DNA of 29,754 nt from Candidatus Fermentithermobacillaceae bacterium UBA3951. GTDB taxonomy: Bacteria > Bacillota > Sulfobacillia > Fermentithermobacillales > Fermentithermobacillaceae. The DNA is taken from NCBI GenBank assembly GCA_002385465.1, contig DGDN01000023.1, forward strand, positions 1 through 29,754. Reading direction: 5' to 3'. Position numbers and translations under genes: made by a program. How positions within the stretch are numbered: position 1 is the stretch's first letter; every line of letters starts with the position of its first letter. Below the pieces are notes generated by a model. It was not told the origin of the DNA. It saw only the letters and a list, made by a program, of their open reading frames with translations, and did not search any database. Positions 16,704 through 25,146 of the stretch are shown one piece after another.

Positions 16704-16999
16704 CCACGAATCCCTCCGTGACAAGTGTGCCCGCTCCATCTACCTGCGAGGCCGGGTATCCGTGGCATATTCTTGCGCACAGTACCTGATCCCTGCAAGG
16801 CTCCCAAGATGGCAGCGAATGGCAAGACACCCGGCGGGACCCCGTGGAGCCCCGATCTGCTTTGGACGATCCGGCTTAAGAGGGTTTTCTAGGCTATTAG
16901 CGAATATAGCTGGTAGCGCAGGACTTTGATTTGTGGCTGCCGCGGGAAGAAGGAGTCTCTCGTCAGGATGTGGCATGAGCGGCGCCTGAGGAGTCGGCC
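16704..16999. other. Divergent intergenic region between arcC and the second MFS gene
   Basis: About 296 bp separating divergent genes. It must hold both promoters, but I could not find convincing paired -35/-10 hexamers. GAGGAG just before 17000 is the ribosome-binding site of the MFS gene. Nothing else is recognised. Confidence 0.3.
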
Positions 17000-18259
17000 A
17001 TGCTTCTAGACAGGCTGAAGATTTGCAGCTACATCCCCGGTGGGGCCGAGAAGCGCAACGCGCATATCAGCATCATCGATGGTATGCTTTTCTCGGTTAT
17101 GTCGGGGCTGACGGCGCCCTTCTGGGGTGCTTTTGCCGTGAAACTCGGCGCCACCGACTATACCCTCGCCCTTCTTTCGTCCTTACCCGCACTTATGTCA
17201 CTGGTGGCCCAAGTGCCTTCGGCCCTATTGGTGGAGCTGTATGACAATCGACTGCGGCCCACAGTCGTCGCCGCCGCGTTCTCCAGGGTGTTCTACCTCT
17301 TGTTTGCGCTCCTCATCATTGTGCCTGTCTCCGGGCCGAACAAGGCCCTTATCTTTGTGCTCATGTACTCTCTCATGAACCTCCCAGGTACAATGGCGGG
17401 AGTGGCCTGGACATCGATGATGGGTGATATGTTCTCGCCTACTTTGCGAGGGCGGTTTTTTGGCGAGAGGAATATGCTTTGCACCTTTGTCTCCCTTGTC
17501 TCAACGGTCATCGCGGGCCCGTTCCTCGACGCGGTCCCGTGGCCCACGAACTACGTGCTTCTGTACCTCGTATCGTTCGCCATGGTGATGGGTTCTCTCT
17601 ATTACCTGACCAAGCACGAAGACCCGCCTGTGCATAGAGATAAACAGTCCAGGGCTCCAGGCCTCTCCCTTTTCGTCCGCGCCATGGACGACAAGGCCTT
17701 TGTCCGGTTTCTCCTGGCTGTGTTTGCTGTTCATACCGGATTCCACATCCCCGCCGGCCTCTGGACCATCTTGTGGGTCAAGGAAATGGGGCTCACTAAC
17801 GCTTGGCTGGGTGCCTTCTCGATAGGTTCAGGTATCATGTCCTTTCTCACGTACAGGTTCTGGGGTAGATGGTCCGAGAAGCACGGGAATATGAACGTCC
17901 TCATCTGGACGGCCCTGGCTCACATGCCGTTTCCCCTGTTGTACGCCCACCTAAGGTCTCCCTATGTGTACTTGGCGATCAATTTGGCAGGTGGGTTTGC
18001 CGGCGCAGGCATGAACCTATCCCTCTTCAACGCGCTCCTCGACGTGTCGCCAACGGACGGTAGACCGGCCTACGTTTCCCTGTACAACATCGCCATAGGG
18101 TTCTCCGGATTTGTCTGGCCTTTCCTCGGAGTTTGGATGTACAGGTCAATGGGGATGACCTCGGCCCTGGACTATAGCGCCGCGGCGAGGATCATCGGGA
18201 TGAGCGTTGCATTCGCGCTCTTACGCAGGAGGCCGGTAGCCGCCCCACAGGAAACCTAA
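17000..18259 (+). CDS. Major facilitator superfamily transporter
   Basis: A 419-residue membrane protein with about 12 hydrophobic helices in two bundles and a basic central loop near residues 205-225 (TKHEDPPVHRDKQSRAPG). The helix-1 segment IIDGMLFSVMSGL, the LYDNRLRP loop after helix 2 and the AWTSMMGDMFSPTLRGRFFG segment mirror the arrangement in the MFS gene at 10434-11738, so the two probably belong to one MFS subgroup. Substrate unknown. The ATG at 17000 has GAGGAG 6-7 bases upstream. The gene is divergent from arcC and convergent with the carboxypeptidase gene, so it appears monocistronic. Confidence 0.85.
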   Translation: MLLDRLKICSYIPGGAEKRNAHISIIDGMLFSVMSGLTAPFWGAFAVKLGATDYTLALLSSLPALMSLVAQVPSALLVELYDNRLRPTVVAAAFSRVFYLLFALLIIVPVSGPNKALIFVLMYSLMNLPGTMAGVAWTSMMGDMFSPTLRGRFFGERNMLCTFVSLVSTVIAGPFLDAVPWPTNYVLLYLVSFAMVMGSLYYLTKHEDPPVHRDKQSRAPGLSLFVRAMDDKAFVRFLLAVFAVHTGFHIPAGLWTILWVKEMGLTNAWLGAFSIGSGIMSFLTYRFWGRWSEKHGNMNVLIWTALAHMPFPLLYAHLRSPYVYLAINLAGGFAGAGMNLSLFNALLDVSPTDGRPAYVSLYNIAIGFSGFVWPFLGVWMYRSMGMTSALDYSAAARIIGMSVAFALLRRRPVAAPQET

Positions 18260-18296
18260 TCATGGAGGGCTCATGGAAGGCAGTGAAATCACCGGT

Positions 18297-19523
18297 CTAC
18301 TTCCGCGGCGAGAAAGCTTTTCCGAGGGCCCTTACCAGCGAATCCCATATCACTCTGAATATATTGCCCCTGGGGACGTCTGTCCTTGCAACTAGCGGTT
18401 CGCGGCCGACTTCCTGATCGTCTACCGTGAAGATGACTTCCCCGATCTTGCTCCCTGCCTTAACAGGGGCTTCCAGGTTCGAGTTCAGGACCACCGTAGC
18501 CACAACCTTGTCTTCCTGTCCTTTCTCAACCGTGGCTCCCAGAGTCCGGGGAGCGATGGCGTCTACTTTCCCGCCCTTGCCTTTCCATACGCGGGCCGTC
18601 CCGACTACCGTGTTGGCAGGCGTTTTCTCTACGTAGGAGTAATTTCGGTAGGCCCAATCAAGGAGCGACGTTACGATCTCTGTACGCTCCCTCTCGCCCG
18701 CGTCTATGGAGTACCCTCGCGCAGAACCAAGCACGATGGCGATTATGTCAAGCCCGGACCTTTCTGACAGCGCCACCATGTTGAACCCTGCCCGGGTAGT
18801 AAAGCCCGTCTTAAGCCCGTAGGCACCTGGGTAGGACCACAGGAGCCTGTTCCTGCTGAACTGGGGATCTTTTTGGGATTCGCCCGGCGCGGTGTAGGCG
18901 AACTCCTTGATGGCGTGGTATGGAAGGGCTTCCGGGTGGACCCTTATGTAAGAAGTCACGAGAGTCAGGAGGTCTTTCGCCGATACCCTGTTGTCATCGG
19001 ATAAGCCGTGAGGGTCGACAAAATGGGTCTCTGTAAGTCCCAGTTCCCTTGCCTTGGCATTCATCCTGTCCACAAACGAGGTCACATTGCCCGCTACGTG
19101 CTCTGCCACGGCCACGCAGGCATCGTTGCCCGACATGACGGTTATCCCTTTGACAAGGTCTTCCAGCCGGACTTCCGTGCCGACGAGAATGAACATCTTA
19201 GAACCGCCCGTGGCCCAAGCCTTTTCGGACACGGGCACCATATCATCCAAACTTACCTTGCCTGCGGAAATCTCATCGAAAAGGATGTAGAGAGTCATGA
19301 TCTTGGTGAGGCTTGCGGGGATATGGGGGCTCTCGGCGCCTTTCGAGGCGAGAACCCTCCCTGTTTTCAAGTCGGCTATAAGGTAGATCTCGGCGTTGAC
19401 ATCGGGCGGAGATTCGGCCGCAAAGACCACTCTCGTAGGTAAGAAGGGGAGCGCTCCTTGCGCTAGGAAGAGAGAAGCCAAGAGCACTACGATAAGTCTT
19501 GAACCGAAATTCCGCGACAACAT
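18297..19523 (-). CDS. D-alanyl-D-alanine carboxypeptidase (PBP5/DacF-like)
   Basis: A 408-residue exported penicillin-binding protein that trims the terminal D-Ala from peptidoglycan stem peptides. A signal peptide is visible (basic SR, then a hydrophobic core at residues 10-25, probable cleavage after VFA near residue 35). The serine-peptidase S11 motifs are S71-x-x-K74 (SLTK), S131-G-N133 and K238-T-G240. The C-terminal region (about 300-408) holds the beta-rich PBP5_C domain and ends in an amphipathic stretch (VIWDSLVRALGKAF) likely to anchor it to the membrane. The ATG at 19523 has GGAGG 8 bases upstream; an upstream in-frame TTG lies before that site and is not used. Divergent from the DUF523 gene. 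Confidence 0.93.
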   Translation of the reverse strand: MLSRNFGSRLIVVLLASLFLAQGALPFLPTRVVFAAESPPDVNAEIYLIADLKTGRVLASKGAESPHIPASLTKIMTLYILFDEISAGKVSLDDMVPVSEKAWATGGSKMFILVGTEVRLEDLVKGITVMSGNDACVAVAEHVAGNVTSFVDRMNAKARELGLTETHFVDPHGLSDDNRVSAKDLLTLVTSYIRVHPEALPYHAIKEFAYTAPGESQKDPQFSRNRLLWSYPGAYGLKTGFTTRAGFNMVALSERSGLDIIAIVLGSARGYSIDAGERERTEIVTSLLDWAYRNYSYVEKTPANTVVGTARVWKGKGGKVDAIAPRTLGATVEKGQEDKVVATVVLNSNLEAPVKAGSKIGEVIFTVDDQEVGREPLVARTDVPRGNIFRVIWDSLVRALGKAFSPRK

Positions 19524-19604
19524 GGCAACGACCTCCGGCAATATGTATGATGCAGGTTGGATGGAAACGATTTAGAACCCACTTGGAAAGGGGGTTCAAC
19601 CTCT

Positions 19605-20090
19605 ATGGTTTTAGTTTCGTCATGCCTCATGGGTTTTCCCTGCAGGTACAATGGAGTAATCAAGAACCATCCAGAGTTAGCAGACGCTCTTGGTCGCGTC
19701 GCGGTTCCTGTCTGTCCGGAGGTCCTGGGAGGCCTGGGGATCCCCCGCCCGCCCTCGGAAATCCTGGGAGGCACCGGCGCCCAGGTTCGGGTTGGACCTG
19801 CCCGTGTCGTGAACATCCTAGGCGAGGATGTCACCCGGGCTTACCTTTCCGGCGCCCAAATCGCGCTTTCAATCGGGATGCAAGCAGGCTGCAGGGTAGC
19901 GGTCCTAAAGGCAAGGAGTCCGGCGTGCGGCATAGGCGCAATCTATGACGGTTCCTTCACCGGCACGTTAAGGACCGGCGACGGAGTGTTCGCCGCGCTC
20001 CTCCGCGCTCATGGTTTCAAAGTCTACACCGAAGACGAGCTTGAAGAAGCCTTACTCTCTCTCGATTGTCAAGTCACGGGCGCCGTCTGA
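19605..20090 (+). CDS. DUF523 family protein
   Basis: A 161-residue DUF523 protein. It shows the family's cysteine pattern: VSSCLMGFPCRYNG at the N-terminus, VCPEVLGGLGIPR in the middle and KARSPACG toward the C-terminus. Members include thiouracil desulfurase-like iron-sulfur enzymes, but most are uncharacterised; the cysteines could bind a cluster (inference). The ATG at 19605 is chosen because the CLMG motif then starts near residue 7, as usual, with a GGGGG site about 10 bases upstream; a TTG at 19557 lacks a site. The last 39 bp overlap the end of the opposite-strand heat-shock gene. Confidence 0.85.
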   Translation: MVLVSSCLMGFPCRYNGVIKNHPELADALGRVAVPVCPEVLGGLGIPRPPSEILGGTGAQVRVGPARVVNILGEDVTRAYLSGAQIALSIGMQAGCRVAVLKARSPACGIGAIYDGSFTGTLRTGDGVFAALLRAHGFKVYTEDELEEALLSLDCQVTGAV

Positions 20091-20501
20091 GGTTTTCATG
20101 ACTTTCGGTGCAGTTATCCTGAGGACGCCGTCTTTGTATTTGGCGACCGCCTTGTCGGCATGCACTGCGGTAGGAAACCGTATGGTCCGCTGAAACCGTC
20201 CGGACTGCCTTTCCCTCAAATAGTAACCGTCCTTGTCTTCTTCGGTCTTCCTCTCAAGAGTCCCGCGGATGGTCAGAGAATCGGGACTGACTCTGGCCCA
20301 GAGGTTCTTGGGATCGTATCCCGGCACGTCTGCCTCGACAATGACCTCGTCTTCGGTTTCGTGCATGTCAACGGTGGGCTCTCCCCAACCTCTCCGCATC
20401 CTCGGCCAGCCGCCCCAAAGGCTCCAGTCCAGAAGGTCGTAAGGCCGCCACGTCCTGTCGATGAAGTCACGTCCCCAAGGAGTAAGACCTTCCCGTTCCA
20501 C
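20052..20501 (-). CDS. Hsp20/alpha-crystallin family small heat-shock protein
   Basis: A 149-residue ATP-independent holdase chaperone. The alpha-crystallin domain covers about residues 45-140: it begins PTVDMHETEDEVIVEADVPG, contains the LTIRGTLERK strand and GRFQRTIRFP loop, and has the signature KDGVLRITAPK. The N-terminal arm is rich in Trp and Arg. The GTG start at 20501 has GAGGTG 8 bases upstream and gives a typical family length. The longer frame runs through a tRNA gene and is not coding. No CIRCE element is seen; the 76 bp to the tRNA contain a 7-bp inverted repeat. Its 3' end overlaps the DUF523 gene by 39 bp. Confidence 0.93.
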   Translation of the reverse strand: MEREGLTPWGRDFIDRTWRPYDLLDWSLWGGWPRMRRGWGEPTVDMHETEDEVIVEADVPGYDPKNLWARVSPDSLTIRGTLERKTEEDKDGYYLRERQSGRFQRTIRFPTAVHADKAVAKYKDGVLRITAPKVMKTSDGARDLTIERE

Positions 20502-20527
20502 TCGGATCACCTCGACCACATAGACTT

Positions 20528-20563
20528 CATACCAAATTGTGATCGAGCGGGAGGCCTGGTATG
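20528..20563. promoter_or_regulatory. Inverted repeat between tRNA-Leu(CAG) and the hsp20 gene
   Basis: Perfect 7-bp arms CATACCA (20528-20534) and TGGTATG (20557-20563) separated by 22 bases. It could be an RNA hairpin separating the tRNA from the hsp20 message or an operator. There is no T-run after it on the minus strand. Confidence 0.35.
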
Positions 20564-20577
20564 CAGACAAAATAAAA

Positions 20578-20664
20578 TGGTGCCGAAGGTGGGATTTGAA
20601 CCCACACAGGCGTACGCCTACGGCGCCCTGAACACCGCGTGTCTGCCAGTTCCACCACTTCGGC
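20578..20664 (-). tRNA. tRNA-Leu (anticodon CAG)
   Basis: An 87-nt tRNA with encoded CCA (20578-20580). The acceptor stem is GCCGAAG / CTTCGGC with discriminator A. The D-arm contains GGAACTGGCAGA. The anticodon stem is CGGTG / CGCCG with loop TTCAGGG (anticodon CAG). A long variable arm and a GGTTCAAATCC T-arm follow. It reads CUG codons. Confidence 0.95.
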
Positions 20665-20676
20665 ACGACAAGAGAC

Positions 20677-20705
20677 AGTTTAACACAGGAAAGGCACGGC
20701 TTCAA
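20677..20705 (-). promoter_or_regulatory. Probable promoter for tRNA-Leu(CAG)
   Basis: On the minus strand TTGAAG (20700-20705) and TAAACT (20677-20682) are separated by 17 bp, 12 bp before the tRNA 5' end. The spacing matches the other tRNA-Leu promoter in this window. Confidence 0.65.
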
Positions 20706-21017
20706 GCAGTGCGGCATACCCCGCCATGCCGTGACGTCCGGAGGGTGTTGAACCTGCTCAAGCAGGTGGGTGCCCTCCCGTAGCCTTGCGTTCCTGCCTA
20801 CTGCGTGGCAGTCTACGCGCCACTAAGCGGAGTCCAGGCTCCCTCTCACACGGTGTTGGCTCAAACTCACCGTGACTCACGCACACAGCAGGGTCAATCC
20901 TGAACCGAGCGTTGCCGCCCGGCACGATCAATCTTATCACCCGGTATCCTCCAATCGCAATTCTTTCGTCGATTGATAAAGCTGCCAAATTGTGGTCCTT
21001 GGTTTAATGACTATTCC
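20706..21017. other. Intergenic region without recognised gene
   Basis: About 310 bp between two divergent promoters. A short hairpin CGGCAT / ATGCCG occurs at 20712-20731 and an ATCAATC / GATTGAT pair flanks the segment around 20928-20977. Reading frames here show no family resemblance. Confidence 0.3.
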
Positions 21018-21046
21018 TTGTCCTACGCTCGGGGGTTTTGTATTAT
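21018..21046 (+). promoter_or_regulatory. Sigma-A promoter of the FolT-like gene
   Basis: TTGTCC (21018-21023) and TATTAT (21041-21046) with a 17-bp spacer. The predicted leader to the ATG at 21078 is only about 25 nt, so a riboswitch does not fit. Confidence 0.7.
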
Positions 21047-21077
21047 CAGTGAGTAGCTGCGGGAGGTGGTTGTTACT

Positions 21078-21623
21078 ATGAGTAAGGCAAGACAGGCAGC
21101 CTTCACGGCGCTTTTCATAGCGATGTCGGTAGTTCTCACAAGGTTTGCATCGCTCCGTATAGCCATCGGAGGAGTGGAAGGGGTCAGGGTTGGGTTCGGC
21201 AGCTTGCCGAACATCATGGCCGGTATCTTGTTGGGGCCCCTCTATGGGGCTATATCTGGCGCCCTGGCAGATGTCATCGGGTTTTTCCTGAGCCCAATGG
21301 GAGGTTACATGCCCCATTTTACGTTGACTGCGGGCCTTACGGGTGCCCTTCCAGGTCTCGTTCTGCTCGTGTTTCGGAAAACCGGATTGGCGGGCCGGCT
21401 CTCTGAGTGGTTTGAACTTATCTTGGCAGTGGGCATAGGGGTAACGGTGGTCTCGTGGGGTCTCACTCCCTATTTTCTCAATACCCTTTTCGGCTTGCCC
21501 CGGGCGGCCATTATGCCCCCCAGGATTGTCGCGGCGATTATCGAGATCCCTGCGTATTCGGTCATCATAAAGGCCGTATCTGCAAGCTACGTGCGCTTGG
21601 CCGCAGGCAAGAAACCGGCCTAG
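21078..21623 (+). CDS. ECF transporter S component, folate (FolT) family-like
   Basis: A 181-residue integral membrane protein with about six hydrophobic helices, the usual size for the substrate-binding S component of an energy-coupling factor vitamin importer. The family-like run is VRVGFGSLPNIMAGILLGPLYG, followed by GALADVIGFFL, GGYMPHF and a glycine-rich TGALPGLVLL segment, which resembles the FolT group. The ATPase and T components (EcfA/EcfT) are not in the window and would be shared from elsewhere. The ATG at 21078 follows GGAGG at 11 bases; an in-frame GTG at 21066 overlaps that site. A 17-bp-spaced promoter lies close upstream. Folate as the substrate is inferred. Confidence 0.75.
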   Translation: MSKARQAAFTALFIAMSVVLTRFASLRIAIGGVEGVRVGFGSLPNIMAGILLGPLYGAISGALADVIGFFLSPMGGYMPHFTLTAGLTGALPGLVLLVFRKTGLAGRLSEWFELILAVGIGVTVVSWGLTPYFLNTLFGLPRAAIMPPRIVAAIIEIPAYSVIIKAVSASYVRLAAGKKPA

Positions 21624-21701
21624 AGGCAGAGTGGAAGCGGGCCGCGTACCGGCGGCAAAGAGCAGTCGCGCTCCTCGGGAGTCTCTGTTGTGAGTCCTTG
21701 C

Positions 21702-24700
21702 CTAGAACAGCGCGAGCTGCTCTCCTTCAGGCAGATTCTCAAGGATGCCTTGTTCTTTGAGCATTTCACACAGCTTCTTGCCGAGTTTGGTGCGCCTTCT
21801 AAAGTCTTCGACCGATGTGAAAGGAGCTTCGTCACGCGCCTCGACGATGGCTTGTGCTGCCCGCTCTCCGATCCCCGGGATCGACACAAAGGGAGGTAGA
21901 AGGACGCCGCTAGAGGGCAGGTACTTGCGTGCGTGCGACTTATAAAGCGAGGGTTTTCCAAACCTCACGCCACGCCGGAACATTTCCAGGGCTACCTCAA
22001 GGACACTTGCGGTATCCTGCTGCTTCGCCGTGGTGTTGGGAGAGGCGTTTATCGATTCGATCTCCTTCTTCCAGAGATCTGGGTCGTTGTGCATGTGTTC
22101 CACCGTCATTGAAGAGCCATGGAAAGTGAAATACGCCGCCGCAAAGGCGAGCGGGTGGTGCACCTTGAAATATGCAATCCTAAAGGCGGTCGTAACGTAC
22201 GCTGCCGCGTGGGCTTTTGGAAAGAGGTAAGAGATCTTTTTGCACGACTCGATGTACCACTCGGGTACCGACACCTTGCGCATGGCCTCGATGTCATCTT
22301 CAGAAAGAGGCTTTCCTTTTCTCACCTTTTCCGCGATGGCAAAAGCCAGGGCACTTTCCATGCCCATTTGCATGAGGTATAGGAAGATGTCTTCCCTGGT
22401 CGCGATGACTTCCCTGAACTTGGCAACGCCGTTCTTTATGAGGTCCCGGGCGTTGTTTGCCCACACGTCGGTGCCGTGGGAAAGCCCCGATATCCTCACT
22501 AGGTCTCCAAAAGAAGCCGGTTTGGTTTCAACCAGCATGTTTCGCACGAACCTGGTTCCAAACTCGGGGATGCCTATGGCATCATCGGGATTTGCCCCGG
22601 AAAAGAGGGCAAGCGTTTCGGGATCGTCCATAGGTACCTTGAGAGGATCGATACCCGTGAGCTCGTGAAGCATTTTGATGACCGTCGGGTCGTCATGGCC
22701 GAGGATATCCACCTTCACAAGGTGGCCGGAGATGGAATTGTAATCGAAGTGTGTCGTGATGGCTCCGGCCGTGCGGTCGTCGGCAGGGAATTGGAGAGGC
22801 GTGAAGTCCAGGACATCCATTCCCGAGGGAATAACCATTACGCCGCCGGGATGCTGGCCCGTGGTCCTCTTCACTCCCTCAATGCCGCTCGAGAGTCTGG
22901 TTTCTTCTGCCCTCCTGAGCCTTAAGCCCCTTTCTTCGGCGTAGTGCTTTACAAAGCCGAAAGCGGTCTTGCGGGCTACGGTCGCTATGGTCCCGGCCCT
23001 AAAGATGTTTCCCTCTCCCAAGAGCTCCGAGGCAAACTTGAACATCTCGGCCTGTTCCTCTCCCGAGAAGTTGAGGTCAATGTCGGGTACTTTTTCTCCG
23101 TGGAAACCCATGAAGGTCTCAAACGGGATGTCCTGTCCGTCGCGAGACAGGTCTTCGCCGCACTCCGGGCACTTTTTGGGCGGAAGGTCAAATCCCGACG
23201 CAACCTGTACGTCCGGTTCAAAATCGCTCCACTTACACCGGGGACACACGTAGTGCGGTCTAAGCGGATTGACCTCGGTCACTCCGGTACATGTCGCCAC
23301 GAGGGACGACCCGACAGAGCCCCGGGATCCGACGAAATACCCGTCCGACAGCGACTTTTCCACCATCCGGATGGCGATCATATACAGCGAGGAAAAACCG
23401 TTTCCGATTATGGCTCCCAGTTCCTTCTCTAGTCGTGCCCTCACGATTTCAGGAAGGGGGTCTCCGTACATGCGCTTGGCTCCTTCTTCGGCCAAACGCC
23501 TGAGCTCGGAGTCTGCATTCGGTAGAGACGGGAAATAAGAGCCTTCGGGGATTGGACGGAGGTCTTCTATTGACTCCGCAAGCTTCACCGGGTTTGTTAT
23601 GACAACCTCCCGCGCCGCCTCTTCCCCAAGGTATCTGGTTGCCTCGGACATGAGTTCACAGGTTGTCCTAAAGTGAAGCGGCGTAGGTTTCTCTCCCTCC
23701 AGAATCCCCTTACCCGAGAGGAGGATGGTCCGGTAGATGTCGTCTTCAGGATCAAGGTAGTGAACGTCGCCCGTCATCACGCATATTCGCCCGGTAGATT
23801 TCGCCAGCTCGAAAATCCGCTTATTCAGGAGCTCCAGTCCTTTTTCATCCTGGACGGCCCCTTGGCTTACAAGGTGCCGGTTGTTGTCTATAGGTTGGAT
23901 TTCCAGGTAATCGTAGAAAGAAGCGATCCTTTCGAGTTCCTCCTGAGGCTCGCCGCGGAGGAAGGCCTGCACCAGCTCTCCTGCCTCGCAGGCCGATCCC
24001 AAGAGGAGCCCTTCTCGCTTTTCATGCAAGAGCTTTCGGGGAATCCGTGCCGTCCGGTAAAAGTGCTTGAGGTGCGACTCGGTGACAAGCTCGTAAAGGT
24101 GCCTGAGCCCTCTCTTGTTCTTGGCGAGAATGACCACGTGGTACGCCCGTTCTTTGTCATCGTCTTCTACTAAATAGCCTTCCACGCCGAAGATGACCTT
24201 GACGCCGTGCTTCCGCCCCTCGAGGTAGGCTTCCGGAAAAGACTGAACCACACCGTGGTCCGTTATGGCTATGGCCGGATGGCCCCATTCTTTGGCCCTG
24301 GCAATCGCCTTATCAACTGAGAGGACGGAATCCATCTGGCTCATCTTTGTGTGGAGGTGGAGCTCGACTCTTTTTTCTGGGTAGAGGTCTTTCCGGCATT
24401 CAACCTGGCAGGGCACTATCTCGCTTTCTCTTGTGAGGAGCATGGGTTCTGAGTCGAAACGGTCTATTCCGGGCCGTCCCCTCAGCACCACGTGTGTTCC
24501 AGGCTCCAACCAGTCAATCTTTGCCTCGAGGTCGGTGATCCTTACCTTCACCGAATCGGTCCTGTCGGTCACAACCATGGTGCCCTCTACTTTGCCAAAC
24601 TGGTTTGACCTCCAGCTGATTTCCGCGACCTCACCTGCGACGGTAACCCTACCCCTCTCTCCACCCGTGAGGTCTTTGATGGGGATAGCCTCGTTCTTAT

Positions 24701-25127
24701 CGGGGGCGGACCTTGACGAAGATCCCCTTCCTCGCCTGCTTCCCCGCCCGTTCGCTCGCACCGGCATGCCGTTTTTCTGGGCTTCTCCGTTACCCGTTTG
24801 TCCGGGAGGCGCCTTGAACGTATCCCGCAGTTCCTCGGGGTAAAACCATTTCACCTGGTCTAGTCCGCCGACCTTTTTCCGCAGCTCTTGCCTCACGGTG
24901 GCTAAGAGTGCATCGAACTCGTCCTTCAGGAAGTCGCGGGAAACCGAGGACCACCTTTTCCTATCCGGGACATCCAGTGTGACTTCCCACGAGTCATCGG
25001 TTGTGTCTACATCTATGGAGCGTATGACAAGGTAGGGCAATAGCTCCCTACCGCTCCACTCTCCCGGTTCAACGAGGTCTGTAAGTCTCGGGCACTCCGA
25101 AGAAGGCTTGACGGTGATGCGGGACAA
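21702..25127 (-). CDS. polC: DNA polymerase III alpha subunit, PolC type, lacking the DnaQ-like exonuclease domain
   Basis: Replicative polymerase of 1141 residues, about 300 shorter than standard PolC (about 1430). Order: N-terminal domain (1-105), a Gly/Arg/Ser-rich linker (105-145), an OB-fold (about 148-240), the PHP domain beginning HLHT (H257, H259) with ITDHG (D290, H291) and TGDVHYL, then the palm/fingers with GSRGSVGSS, a zinc finger (CPRC/CPEC) and the catalytic DIDLNF (D682, D684). A helix-hairpin-helix (IPGIGERAAQAIVEAR) and a terminal clamp-binding QLALF follow. Between GVEGYLVEDD and AYHVVILAKNKRGL (about 314-336), where PolC normally carries a proofreading exonuclease, the PHP sequence is continuous and no DxE motif is present. 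The TTG start follows GGAGG at 9 bases and is 19 bp after ispG. Confidence 0.95.
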   Translation of the reverse strand: MSRITVKPSSECPRLTDLVEPGEWSGRELLPYLVIRSIDVDTTDDSWEVTLDVPDRKRWSSVSRDFLKDEFDALLATVRQELRKKVGGLDQVKWFYPEELRDTFKAPPGQTGNGEAQKNGMPVRANGRGSRRGRGSSSRSAPDKNEAIPIKDLTGGERGRVTVAGEVAEISWRSNQFGKVEGTMVVTDRTDSVKVRITDLEAKIDWLEPGTHVVLRGRPGIDRFDSEPMLLTRESEIVPCQVECRKDLYPEKRVELHLHTKMSQMDSVLSVDKAIARAKEWGHPAIAITDHGVVQSFPEAYLEGRKHGVKVIFGVEGYLVEDDDKERAYHVVILAKNKRGLRHLYELVTESHLKHFYRTARIPRKLLHEKREGLLLGSACEAGELVQAFLRGEPQEELERIASFYDYLEIQPIDNNRHLVSQGAVQDEKGLELLNKRIFELAKSTGRICVMTGDVHYLDPEDDIYRTILLSGKGILEGEKPTPLHFRTTCELMSEATRYLGEEAAREVVITNPVKLAESIEDLRPIPEGSYFPSLPNADSELRRLAEEGAKRMYGDPLPEIVRARLEKELGAIIGNGFSSLYMIAIRMVEKSLSDGYFVGSRGSVGSSLVATCTGVTEVNPLRPHYVCPRCKWSDFEPDVQVASGFDLPPKKCPECGEDLSRDGQDIPFETFMGFHGEKVPDIDLNFSGEEQAEMFKFASELLGEGNIFRAGTIATVARKTAFGFVKHYAEERGLRLRRAEETRLSSGIEGVKRTTGQHPGGVMVIPSGMDVLDFTPLQFPADDRTAGAITTHFDYNSISGHLVKVDILGHDDPTVIKMLHELTGIDPLKVPMDDPETLALFSGANPDDAIGIPEFGTRFVRNMLVETKPASFGDLVRISGLSHGTDVWANNARDLIKNGVAKFREVIATREDIFLYLMQMGMESALAFAIAEKVRKGKPLSEDDIEAMRKVSVPEWYIESCKKISYLFPKAHAAAYVTTAFRIAYFKVHHPLAFAAAYFTFHGSSMTVEHMHNDPDLWKKEIESINASPNTTAKQQDTASVLEVALEMFRRGVRFGKPSLYKSHARKYLPSSGVLLPPFVSIPGIGERAAQAIVEARDEAPFTSVEDFRRRTKLGKKLCEMLKEQGILENLPEGEQLALF

Positions 25128-25146
25128 TATCGGTTCCCTCCGGCTG

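Noticed and set aside
20502..20717. N-terminal extension of the Hsp20 frame to 20717
   Set aside because: The extension is translated tRNA-Leu(CAG) sequence; the GTG at 20501 with its own ribosome-binding site gives the normal length.
20160..20783. 207-residue plus-strand frame spanning hsp20 and tRNA-Leu
   Set aside because: It runs through a tRNA gene and opposite a clear Hsp20 gene, so it is not coding.
20758..20988. Small minus-strand gene (76 residues) upstream of the FolT-like gene
   Set aside because: No ribosome-binding site, no recognisable family and arginine-rich translation typical of non-coding GC-rich DNA.
21047..21077. Folate or other vitamin riboswitch upstream of the FolT-like gene
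   Set aside because: The predicted transcript leader is only about 25 nt, too short for a riboswitch.
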